Shown piece by piece: positions 23,690 through 36,400 of a stretch of DNA of 64,000 nt. How positions within the stretch are numbered: the first letter of the stretch is position 1; every line of letters starts with the position of its first letter. The notes beneath the pieces are model-generated. The model made no database searches. It was not told where the DNA came from and saw only the letters and a program-made list of their open reading frames with translations. Source of the DNA: Anolis sagrei (Eukaryota > Chordata > Lepidosauria > Squamata > Anolidae); assembly GCF_037176765.1 (NCBI RefSeq), contig NC_090022.1, positions 48,795,209 to 48,859,208 on the forward strand, written 5' to 3'. The translations under genes and the position numbers were made by a program.

Positions 23690-24202
23690 CAGGCATGGGC
23701 AAAACAAGGCCTGGAGGCCGGATGCAGCCCTCCTGGGCAATTATGTCAGGCCCTTCTAATTTTCCTTGTCCTCTTGGCATAAGGGCACAGTGCCCTGCCA
23801 AAACCTTATGCCAAAAAGACGAGGGAGGAAGGCATGCAGCAGCTGAGAGCCCTCCCAAGCACTCTCAGCCACCACACGTTTTGCCCTCCTCCCAGCATAA
23901 GGATAGTGTGAGTGGCCCCATCCTTGTGCCAGGAAAAAGGCTCAAGGAAGGTATGCTGCAGCTGAGAGACAACTCTCTCAGCCACTGCCTGTCTCACCCT
24001 CCTCCCGGCATAAAGATCTGGCCAGTCATCACATATCTTGCCTTTTTCCCAGCATAAGGATGGGGTGAGCATCCCCATCCTTATACCAGGAGGACAACTT
24101 GGGGATGACCCAGGCCCTGCCCTGTCCTGGCCCTGCCAGGCCCTTCCCCTCCTAGCCTGGCCTGCAATGTTGCCCCAAGGCAAAAAAGTTTGCCCATGCC
24201 TG
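23690..24202. mobile_element. Non-autonomous hAT element, 513 bp
   Basis: The ends CAGGCATGGGCAAA and TTTGCCCATGCCTG are perfect inverted repeats. The 8-bp duplication ccctaatc is intact (23682-23689, 24203-24210). The interior is GC-rich with imperfect internal repeats around agcataagg. The frames inside are not genes. Confidence 0.87.
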
Positions 24203-27200
24203 CCCTAATCCCACTTTAGCAGCCAGCAGTTGCATCAAGTGAAGGAAGACTGTTCAGTTGCCAATCAGGGCATGAGGAAAAATCTTTCCAGTCCACCTCC
24301 TGCCCGTGAGCAAGCCTGTAGCAATCAGAAGCAGGGTCTCTGTCACATTTTGTCTCAGCCTTGCTTTCCAATAGGAAACATTTTCTACTGTGCCTCAGTT
24401 AGCAGCTGAAAATACCTCTTTGTTGGCCAACAAAGTGGGCTTGAGGGAAGGAGGGGTCAATCCAGGAGATGTTACTGAGTAGCCCATGACTATCATTATC
24501 ATCTCTATCATCATTATCATCAACCATTTCCTCAAAAGTAAAATTTAAAATGGTTTACATCAAATAAAATCATTTACAAAGATATAAGTAAATAAGCAAC
24601 AGGAAATGTGAAATTTATTGCCTCTTTAGCATAGTCTTCCATTTCTCTAATTAACAATTAAACTGATAATTTAATCCTGAAATTAGATTAATCTTGAAAT
24701 TATAATTGGAACCAAACAGTTTGCCCATTTAATTAGAATATTTCTATTTTGCTTCATGCCAAGAAACCATTGTCTCTTTAACCCATTATCAATAAATTAG
24801 AATGTGTAGGTATGTTACATTTCTTTTGTTTGCTTTTCCAATCTCTCTTTGACTTTTTCTGGAGGAGGGTTGATCTTACTCTTACTACAGGATTTCAGTG
24901 AGAAGGATGGAAACATTCTTGCACTCTAGAAGGTCACAAAAGTAGTGTAAACTCATAACAATAATATTTATTCTTCAGCTAACATCTGCTTCACATTTTT
25001 ACCTTGGCAAATACTGTGTTGACAGCAGGAGGGAGAGTACATTCTATACCACCTTTTGCCACATGATGGCAATACACAGCCTAAGACAGTACTTCTCACT
25101 TCTCAGTATATCTGATGCTCAGGAAATGCCCATAAGCCATGGACTGAGACTGTGCTTATGCTCGCTGGCTAAAACTGCTAGTTTTCTGGAAATTCAGCTC
25201 TAGGCAGACAGCTAAAGGACCATCAACAGCCCATCACGTTGGCTTCACTGACCAAAGAAACCCACAATGACAAATCACCATAAAATATTACTAGAATTTT
25301 TAAAATTAAATTTGATGATCAGATCTCAATTAAACAAAGCATTTCAAAAAGCACTGAATGCGAGAAGCACACATAATTTTATTTTTGTTGACAAGAAAAA
25401 ACCCATAGAGGACTGTCAATTTTATTGTATAGTTTCTGGACTTTTTTTACATAGATCTCAAGGTGGTATATTCTAATTGCTGTCATGTGTGTATGTTTGT
25501 CTCCTAATCAACTAGAACTCTTTAATGAAAATAATGAAACAAATTTTGTGCACCATTACTGTTTTTCCAAACTTGTTTTGTATGTTCTGGTGCTTTGATC
25601 AAATTCCAATTCATCTTTTGACTATTGTTTAGTGTTTAAATATGTCTGCATAGCTGTTCTTAATTTTTTTTTTCTTTTGGGCCCACTACAAAGGATTCTA
25701 TTCTGTCGCACACTGGGCCTGTAACAACTGTACTTTTCTATAGGACATATACTTTAAGCCCAGCGGGAAGCCAGGGGTGCCTCAAAGAGAGGTTCTCAGG
25801 GATTTTTTTTGAAGTGATGGTCTTTAGAGTCTTTAATGATACAACAAAGTCTTTATTATGGAACAAACAACAAATCTTCAATGGTTCAAACAACACTTCA
25901 AGGCTTTCTTAGTCTAGTCCTCAATGGACTGGTACCTGACTTTGATTAACTGTACTTTCTCTGTAGGAAAAACCCTTTTTAACCTCTCCCAGGCTGTTTA
26001 CTATCTATGCCTCACCAATATTTAGTTAAAAATCTAAACAAGGTTAAAAGCAATTAAAACATAAACAATATTCTTACAGCCATAAAATCAAGTTATCCAC
26101 AATCAAGGTCAGGCCATTCCAATGATCATTACACATAAATCCAAGTCATCTATTGAACTGTGTTAATATATAATTAATGTGACAGATGCTGTATTAAATG
26201 CCATACTTTTTCTTTTAGAGAAACAATATAATGGCAAGAAAATTTTTCTCAATAACATAACTAAACTCTGCTGAAATTCAAGGGCCAACAAGTACACCAA
26301 CTTCTTTGGGGCCAGCCCTGTTTTGCTTTTGGAGGGCACTTCCAGACAATACCCAAACCCACACCAAAATGGGGTTTTTAAATATATATCAACAATGATT
26401 TTTGTGTAAAAGAATTAATCACATTTTGAGACAATACCAATTGAGACCACGTACTAAAAATACCAATTACAAATTTACCATATAAGACAATAATATAGTA
26501 CTCCATCTGAAAGATAAATAGCTAGTTTTTAGTAGAAAAAAACACATAAATTAGTTATATAAAAGCATAAATTCAATATGTATAAAATTATATGCAGATT
26601 TGCATGTACGAGTATTAACTCATAAATGACATTAAAATCTAAAGACAATATATTACCCAAACAGAATTACATGCCTAGAAATCAAGCTTGGAATATGTTT
26701 ATAAAACAAATTTAAAATCTGCTTGCAGAAATTTTGGAAAAGTATCTTTGAATAGTAACCGTTGATTTTTAGAAGTGACTGGAAGCCTTTAGAAAAAGAA
26801 GGAAATATTATAGTCTTTAACATGCCCTTCAACATTTCACAAATGAAAACTGAGACTCATTTGACTGCAATAGTGACAACTTTGGCTTCTGATGGTTAAT
26901 TAAAATATTTTTAATTAAACAAACAAATTTTGAGTTTAAACTTGGGTTCCATATCCAAGTGTATGTATATGAACATATAGATATACCAAATCCATAATAT
27001 ACTGGCTGCTTCTGGGGCCACAATTCACCCCATAGTAATGTTTTCACTTTATAATATTCAGACAATGAACACAGGAATTATATAGGAGAATGTTTGTTTT
27101 TTCCTTTGTGTTATAAGAAAAGCTTGATCTTCTCTTGCAACATGTAAGTTTGGAGTTTCCATCTTCTTGAAAAATATAATAATTTACTATTTCTGTTGAG

Positions 27201-27298
27201 AAGGAACAGCATCCTCCATAGTTCTTATGAGCAAGTGAGGGGAAAGAACAAGCATCCAAAAATTCTGATCAAGGGATTTTAGTTGGAAGTTCAACAAA
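24203..27298. other. Intergenic sequence and 3' flank of paralog B
   Basis: From about 25490 to 27298 it is alignable by eye with 55445-57605 downstream of paralog C (for example the cttttgggcccactacaa and cttttgggtcccttacaa stretches), so it belongs to the duplicated segment. The part before 25490 shows nothing I recognise. Confidence 0.5.
26910..26915 (-). terminator. Possible poly(A) signal of paralog B
   Basis: ATTAAA on the minus strand lies about 385 nt beyond the stop codon. The region is AT-rich, so chance occurrence is likely. Confidence 0.2.
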
Positions 27299-27439
27299 TC
27301 ATATGACAGTGCAGCAGCACTTTTTAGGATAGTACTCTGTATAAATCTTCTGTTCATTTCCATAAACATAGTACGAGTAGTGTTTTCCATGCCACTCATA
27401 TTCCACCCGGGTAAGGTGCAGTAATTCAATGGCTTGCTT
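27299..27439 (-). CDS. SSUH2: Paralog B last exon and stop
   Basis: After a cattacag acceptor the exon encodes KQAIELLHLTRVEYEWHGKH, then YSYYVYGNEQKIYTEYYPKK and CCCTVI, with TGA at 27299-27301. The IEL..LT.V.Y.W.GK.Y..YVYG pattern matches the C-terminus of SSUH2. The last four residues CTVI fit a CaaX box. Confidence 0.93.
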   Translation of the reverse strand, partial: KQAIELLHLTRVEYEWHGKHYSYYVYGNEQKIYTEYYPKKCCCTVI

Positions 27440-30400
27440 CTGTAATGAGAAAAAGTGCATTGTGCTATTTAAGTTATTTTAACTTATATGTATTTTAACC
27501 TATTGTTTTATATATGTTGTTTTAAAATGTTATTTATTGTTTAGCATTGAATTTTTGTTGTTAGACATTCTGAGTCCCTCCACGGAGGTACAGAAGAACG
27601 GGATAAATAAATAAATAAATAAATAATGTGGAAAAAACATGATTTATAAAAATACTATCATCTAGATCTCTAACCAGATCTACTACCGCTCTGAATGAGA
27701 AGTAGCCATAGTGCCAACCCCCTGCAGTAGCATTTTTTTTAAAAAAATGAGGAAATCAATTGATAGCTGGAAATGAGAACAGCATCTGCTTCCTCTCTCT
27801 GCTTATTTTACAGTAAAAAGGTGAAATAACTGTGCAGGCACATCAGCCATACTTGTACCATGCTTGTGCCCAAGCATGTAGCCGTGGGGGGGGGGGGCTT
27901 GAGGGGCTTCACCCCCCCCCCCCGAAATTCTCATGGTGGTTTGCGAAAAGGCCTTACTAGTGCATTATTTAAACTGTTATGTTTATTCATATCATGATCT
28001 GATCACCCTACTCAATATATCCCATATGCATGGGGGTATTGGGGTAACGATACAAAAGGTTTGCTAGGGTAGACCCTCTTTCACTTGGACTCAGCCCCCC
28101 CCCAAAAAAAACAAACTCAGCACCCCCCCCCCCCCCCACCACCACTGAATCGAAATCCTGGCTACGGGCCTGCTTGTGCCATACTTATTTTTGTAAATAC
28201 ATTGGTTTCTCTTGCATGTTTTTGTAATTGTGTGCTTGGCTTAATGTATGAAAGTGTTATTTCTTCACTTTTTCCATTTTGCAAGTGACATTTCTTCACT
28301 TTTTCCTGGTTGGTTTTGGCTTGGTTTGCAAAGAACTTCTCTTTCTTTGTACAAAAAGAGAAAGAAATCTATAGTTTCAGATAAGAGTTTTGCTTATTTT
28401 TCTTATTCTTTCTCACATTGGATTTGAGAGTCAATAGTATTTTTGAAAGGGTGTTTGCTAAATTAATAATCCTGTGTATGCTTTTCCATTCAGAATTATC
28501 CATTCAGTTTCACTGTGGGGCCATCCAGAAAGGCCCAAAATGCAGGAGGTGTCTCAGTTTTACCAGAGGCATCCAAATGATGCCTCTGGTAAAAATGAAT
28601 TAATGCAGAGTAAACTGAGTTTTCCCTGGTTTATTCTGCATTAATTAAACACCTCATTAGATCTGAATCTTTATGAAAGATTGGGGTCTAATATGATGCT
28701 GGCCTTGTGAGGACTATTGGGATGCATCACACATTTCCTGGGAGGTCAATCTCCACAACCATTCCATACCTTTGGGCTCCTGGAGGTCACCCACTCCCTC
28801 CCCCAGTCCCCAATTTACCCCCTAAAACCTACAGACAAGGTCCCTGGCCACCATTGAGTTTCTCGTCCTCATGGCATAAGAAAATGACATGTGAGGAGAT
28901 GGGGGCACCGGGGGGGTCCTCCTCACCCCTCCCATCTCTTCGGGCATCATTTTTGTGCACCATGGGGATGCAAGAAGAGGCTCTATGGAAGCCAGGGATC
29001 TTTTCAGTAAGTTATAGGGGGTGAATCGGGGGTTTCTGGGTGGCTTCATGCTATCCTGATTTCAATCAGGATAACATGTAGCCATCCCAGGAGGGAAATG
29101 CCAGGGTTGTGGGAGGAGATGGGGACTAGAACCTGCACCAAAGTAGCGATCCAAATAATTTAACCCATTTTGGTGCAGATTTTAAGTATATGTGGAAGCA
29201 CCCTGAATTCCATAAGATATACTTCCAAGTTAGTATTACTGAATTAATGGGACTTCTGAACAGGTCAGATTCCCCAGCAACAATCCTGCTTTAAATCTTA
29301 TCTTATACTTACCTATCAGAAATTGTTGAAGTGCAGCCATGGCAGTCTTAGCCAAAAGCTAAAGGTGAGAAATAATGGGAGTTCCAGTCCACATTTGACT
29401 AAATTTGCTCTTATTTATAGAACAGCTTCACCTGTGTCTTAAGCCTTAGACATCCTGTCCTGTCTCTACAGAGCTTTCTGACCAGATTCCAACTGCTTCC
29501 AGAAGTACTTGGGCAGTTTTTTTCCATAAATATCATGAATGCTATCTGCTTTAATCAGTTTGGTTTAAGTGTTATATTCAAATACATTCAGAACATTATG
29601 TGCTAATTATTTTATTGGCCTACATGTAATAATGTAATGAGAATAGCATACATCCTTTATAATCATAACGAAATCTAGAAGTACTGTACCTTTGCTCTTA
29701 TATATGAAACCAAGAAGGTGCAGAATAAATCCACTATCAAGTTAATTCGCTACAAAGCAAGGTTTTCCTGGTTTGTAGTAAATTAAGTCAGGACTGTCCA
29801 GAAAATTGTCTGGACAGCCCCTCCTTTACTGCGGTAGATACCACAATAAAGGTCCTGTCTGGATGGGCCCACAGTTTCTCACAAAAGAGATTACAAGTTC
29901 CCACACACCCATGATACTGTAGACAACCCCCAACTTTAGAGCATACCTCATCAATTTTTAGGACACTCACCTGCCTCCGGATGCACACTGTGGGAGGAAA
30001 CTGAGCTTTAGGATTTTCAATAGCATTCCAGGTAGCAATTCCAGAATCCGAAGGATACACCTATCAACATAATACAATTCTGAATGGGGTGCACTACCTT
30101 TAGGGCCCTTAATCACATTCAGTATTAGCTACAGAGCTGAACTTAGGAATGCACACTCATACCCAAGTCTTCCTCCCACAAAAATGCACTCTCCTTGGAC
30201 TTACAGGCTGGAAATGGCACCATGTAGTTGAGTCCCCCATCGGCTCTGACGAGGGACCTGTGCTACTCATGATATTTGCTGGTAAGTTTGCCACCAACTG
30301 ACAAGAAATGTCCCCCTGCCATGCAAGGGTCAGAAGATGTATGCTTTATGTTTCTGCCATCCTGACATATTGTCCAATTTGTGTTCCTGATATCCCGAAA

Positions 30401-33400
30401 ATGTAAGTTTGGACTTCAATAGAAATGAAGAGAAGGGAGGAAAGAACCATCGTGCTCTATTGCATCAAGTTGCTAGAGATAGTCACAGCAGCACCCAGAC
30501 AACTTTCTTAAACTTGTAAACAATGCCAACATGTCTACAATCGAAGGATGAGTACAACAATGGGGAAAATACATTTATCTGAATGATGCATAGCTCAATT
30601 AAACTAAAAGAACTATATTGTGTCCCAAAAGGTTTCATATACAGATAGTCCCTGAGTTTCAAACATCCAACTTACAAACTACTCACAGTTAAGAACAAGT
30701 GTGTGGCAACAGGTAGTGAGAGAAACCAGTCCCTTCGGAAGAGAAATTAACTCCTGAAAGTGTTGTCATGGGGGAAAGGTGTCTCCACTGAAGCTTTCTT
30801 TCCAACATTTGTTTCCACAACCAGCCAATTTTTCAATTATTGCAGGGACAGAAAATGAGGTCTTCTGAACAGGGGCACAGACATTAAAACAAATACCACC
30901 AAGGTGTTAACCCTTCCCTGTGTTATCCAAAGCTTTAAAAGATATATTTTGGCTTGAGCTAGACTAAAAAATGCACCTGTTCTAACTTACAAACAAATTA
31001 AGCTTAAAAACAAACCCACAGAACCTACCTATCTTGTTCATAACTGGGGGACTGTCTGTATAGGAAAAATGGGAAATCATAGCTAAATGTAACCTTATTT
31101 ATAAAATATGAGTTTATTTTTACTATGTATTTCCTTAATATATCCATTGGATATATTACTTCCTTATATTTAACTGTGAGAAAATAGAGAAAGAAAGTTT
31201 ATATATGAGCTGATAAGCCCAAGGTGGTATGCTATCACAGGAAAAGGAAGTGAACTAATGGCCAAATTAGTTAAAACTTTCCATCTTAGAAGGCAACAAG
31301 GTGTTAACCAGCAACATCCAGTGATGAAGATAAATTACACACAAAATATTTGTGATCTCAGCTCTAGTTTCCCATGTGGGGACATGAGAGAAGCCTCCCA
31401 CAGGATGGTAAAGCATCAATCATCCAGGCTTCCCCTGGGCAACATCCTTGTCGAACAACCAGCAACAAATTATCGAAGAATTAAGAATGACTGGAATGGA
31501 TATCTATCCAATGACACTGGATATTTATTTATTTATTTGCTTTATTTCTATACCGCGTTTCTCAACCTATAATAGGTGACTCAATGCGGTTTGAATCAGA
31601 TAAGCCATAACTTTAAAGATTTGGAAAGTGGTAGATGAGAGACCTTGAAATAGGAGTTCAGGGTACTGGAACTACCCATAGAGTTAAAGATTCAAAAGGC
31701 TTGAGTTTCAGAGGATACCAGTTTTCAAGTGGAGATGCAGGAATGGAAGACAGATGAATGGGAATAAAGTTTTTCTTGGAGAAGCTGAGGCAAATAATAA
31801 GTTTCAGAATATTTTTATTGATTTGTTTCATGAAAAACCTCTATTCATATTGTTAATAATGTTGGTTGCGTTAGTTTAGTCTGTAGGTCGTAGTTTGTTT
31901 TGTGTAATTATACCTTAAATGCAATTTTATAGATTGAAATGATATCTGTAAATAAAAAGAATATGCAAAGAATACTTCCCTCATCCCCATATATCTCAGC
32001 CCACAGGAACCTGGGGCTGCCCTCTAATGACCTCCAAATAAAGATGGGAGCAAAAGTCTTTTCCATCTGCCACTAATCGTTACATAGACTACTGCATCCC
32101 AAATCTTTCTACTAGGATCAGGAAAAAAGTGGTCTCAAAGGTCAAAAAGCAACATTTCCTCCTAGAAATCCACTTGAGAAACTGGGCTGGACAAGAAAAA
32201 AAAAGTGGGTGTATTTCTGCACACCTTGTTTTCTAAAATAGGGACATGAATTTAATTTGAGATTTATGAAAAAAAAGCCAGACTGATAAATATGTCTACA
32301 TGATACATTTACAAACCATGACTAATCCCTAAAATGCAAAGACTAGATTCAAAAGTATTTTTTTTATGTCAGGAGTGACTTGAGAAACTGCAAGTCGCTT
32401 CTGGTGTGAGAGAATTGGCTGTCTGCAAAGACATTGCCCAGGGGATACCCAGATGTTTTACCATCCTTGTGGAAGGCTTCTCTCAGATCCCCACATGGGA
32501 AGCTGGAGCTGACAGAGGGAACTCATCCATGCTCTCCCTGGATTTGAACCTCCAACCTGTTGTTCTTCAGTCCTGTAGGCACAAGGGTTTAACCCATTGT
32601 GCCACTGGGGGCTTCTTTTAAAAAATAAATGAAAGGAAGCTACTCTTGCTTTTGTTGGGAAAAATCATGATACACCTGGCTTATCAGATATACTTAATCT
32701 AATGTTAATGTTTGTATGGGTTATGTTTTAATTTACATATTGTTAGCTGCTTTGAGTCTCCTTTGGCTGAGAAATTTTTTAAATACATTTAAAAATAATA
32801 AATAAATACTTATTTTACTTCAGACCAAAAACCAGGAGGAATTTCACTGAGTATTAATGGAATGCAGAGATGTAGTCTTTGCTGAACTCACATCTCCTGG
32901 TATTGGAGTCATAAACTGAGCTCGGTGTTCTTCAACAGCAACCAGAGAGACTTCATTTATAGCATTTTCCAAGAAACCCACCACTGGCGATACCTATGAA
33001 AATATCAACATTGGAAGATTTGAATACAAAACAAAAGCCCAGACCAGAGCACTTCTAATTATATTTCTCAACTCTGCAAATAGAAATTATGAACACACAA
33101 ATATAGGTGACAGACATCAAATAGAGAAGTAGCAACTGAAAAACTGCCATTTAGAAGAGGAAGGATATTAAAGCACCTTGCAGAACAAAGTTTTGCAGGA
33201 AGCTCTGTGAATTTGACGTGAAAAAATGGCATGGAGTAGTCTCCATAATAGTAGAAACACCAACATTTTCAAGCCAATTTGGGAAAATTCAAACCTGAGT
33301 GTGCCTTATTTCAATCAGGAAACACACAAAGGTCGGATATTGAGATTCTTGACTGCTGACTATATCATTACATACACTACAAAGAAATGTCTCAATATTT

Positions 33401-36400
33401 TAACATGGAGATTCACAAAACAATGAGCTACTACATGACCCTTATGTCACTACTGAGCATATCATATATCTTGGTACGTATATACACAAATCATGGATGA
33501 AGTCCATCAGCTATTTATTTCCACTACATTGGCATAGTAACTCTATATCTGGAGGACTGTGGTTTACTCAGGCACTGAGTTTCCAGCTAGATCCAGTGCT
33601 ATCAGTTATTTTAATGTGATCAATTTTAGAAAACATACAAGACACAGAGTGAATTGTTCTAGGAGAAGAATTGTTCTAGGTGAATTGTTCCAACTACCCT
33701 CCACCAACCAGCAAAAGACAATATTGTTTTGGAGCTATATAAAAAAGTACATTGCTGATATAAGCAAAACATTGTTCTTATCACTGTTCAAGTTAGCTCA
33801 GGTTCATTCACAGACCTTGGGATTTCTTTCACTTTTATAAGAATATTCTTATTCTTATTACCATGCGTTGCTCATCAAAAAATGTTTGTTGTCCATTAAC
33901 TTTCTTGAAGAGTTTTACAGGAAACCCAATGCCATGATCCATCACAAATTCAAACATGTGACTCTTCCTATAAAAGCAAAAAAACAGAGAATATACTGCC
34001 CAATAGTTCTTTGCCTTATTTTCACCACAAACCAACAAGTGTCTTAAACTACGCAGGCTTATTCTAATTCTTCCTTCCTATAAAAAGGCTGCTATGTTAA
34101 TTTTATTTCCCTAAGTCACCCCAACCTCTTTCTAGCCTCTAATAAGATCTCAAATATGCTGCACACATGAAATATCTATATATGCATATGTGTTCCTTCA
34201 AATCACCTGTTGGATTTCATAAGATTTTCTTAGGCAAGTAATACTCAAAGGTGATTCTTTATATCCTTCCTCTGAAATATAACCTACTATTCATTGGTGA
34301 TTTCCTATTCAAATGCTAAGACTGATCAGGCTTAGCTTCAAAGATCTAATGCAATCTTAGCATGTTTAGCCCATTTCCTTACATCTTATGTCTTACATCT
34401 CACCAGGAATGGGTTGGTTTCCTTTCCCAACGCCAATAAAAGAAAAAGATTTGCAATAAGGCTAAATATTAAATCTAAGCTGCCATGCTGGCAATAAAAC
34501 TCACTTTTTTTTCAAATTTACAAATGTGACACTTTGTTTTCATTCAGTTCATTTTCTGATGTGGCTTACCATTTAATTTTTAACTGAAGAAATGTCAGCA
34601 ACTTTCCTTTTCCTGCGCACGTGCTACAGGTTTCCCTCCCTGAACCACCACAAGAAGAGCATGTTCTAGAAAAAAATTAATTGGATATAAATGAAATATG
34701 AATTAAATTAATATACAAAGACATGAAAGATGCAGGAAAAACAAGATTTAAGATCTTCATTTTGAAAAGTAAACTGAATATGTGACAACAAATTAAGGCA
34801 TTTCCTTCAAATTCAAGACCATTCTTCATTCACCAAGTTGCAATCTTTTAGGTATATACTCATCTACAAGTGTAGAGATCTAATTTAAAAAATCTAAAAC
34901 ATTGGTTGATTTATCCACAAATCAATATAAATTCTGTACCTTCATTCTTATCAAAAAGGGAATCATTTTTTAGTACTGCTGTGAATGATGAGAGTTTAGT
35001 CCGTTCCAAGAATTTAAAAGGAAGCACTCTTCTACTTTCTCTGTCACAGTGCATTATGTATGGTAAATAAAAAGCACAAGCATATCCCAGTTAATGAAGT
35101 CTCAGAGAATGAAACTCCTTTTCACAAAGTCTTTTCATGCTCATCCAGATCTTGTTTTAATCCTTTCCAACTGCCTAGCTGGAACTTCTTAGAAAAAATA
35201 TCACTGGGATATGGTGAAGGAAGTTAGAGAAATACAACTTTCAGTGAGAGGCTGCAGCAGTATGTATGTAGTCAGGCTATAATAAAGCATGAGTATGAAA
35301 GAGTGGAATTTTACTCCAACTAACTGTTCCTTATCAGACTGTGCCTGATTGCAACAGGCAAGGTAAACTGCAGCTGCCTCCAGAATCTCTTCTGAGTATG
35401 CAAGAGAGGAAAGGGGAAAACATATAATCCTGCCACACCAGCTACTCACGGCACATTAAAATAATTAAAAAAAAACATAGTTTATCCGGAAAAATGAAAA
35501 AGACCCAAAAAGGTGAAAGCTGGAGAAAACAAATCAAACTTGGATGCATTTTGGAAAAAAATTCAAGTGTGTCTAGAATGTTCAACATTTAAGGTTAAAC
35601 TGATGTGTTTGTTTCATTTCACATGAGTATATTGTTAATTTTTGACAAACTTGTTGCGGAAACATGTCAAACTGCTCTTTATTATGGTGTTATTCTTTCC
35701 ATGTTCTTTCAGATTCAGGTATCAAATTTTCTGTTAAGGAAGTAATGCCTAGGAGACATCAACTGGATCTATACTGTCATATAATCCAGTATCTGACCTC
35801 AGATTATCTGCTAAGAACTGGATTACATGAGTCTACACTGTCATTTAACCCAGTTCAAAGCAAATAACATGATTTTTGTTCCTGGGTTGTGTGTGTGTGT
35901 ATTATTTTCTTTTGTTAGTAGATCAGTAATATACATGTAAATATGTATTAGAATTATCATTCACATAGGATCTACACATAATAAATCTTCTTATATAAAC
36001 GTATATGTCTATAGTATCAACCACGTTAAAACAGTGGATGTGGTTCTTAATGAGATATGCCACATTATCACAGAATGTCTATGGCCAACACCACTGGAGA
36101 AATTACACTGTTTAGCTGATATCGCACCACCTGACATCTGCCAGGAAGGAGCAGCCAGCAATGAAAGGACCAAGGCATTGACATCCTCTGTTCGGATATC
36201 AGTCAGAATGCCAATGCCTTAAATCAAAAAACAGCTTCCTAAGATCTACAGAGATATTCTTCAAATGTTTTATAAAATATTGCTATGTATCCATCTTGTC
36301 CTGGAGTTTTATTGTCTTTTAAACTCTTTATTGCTGTGGAAACTTCATGCATCATAGTTGTACTATTCAAATCATCAACATCATCATCACCATCATCATC

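Noticed and set aside
23690-24202. Long open frames on both strands (120 and 125 codons)
   Set aside because: They lie wholly within a hAT element with exact ends and target duplications.
32365-32614. tRNA gene suggested by A and B boxes
   Set aside because: The boxes belong to a SINE head whose body and tail match other copies (31290, 50327); no acceptor stem.
35440-35465. Tiny minus-strand exon with Cys before a gtgagt-like donor
   Set aside because: No acceptor within reach and the phase does not fit; the mini-exon at 37093-37130 fits and is shared with C.
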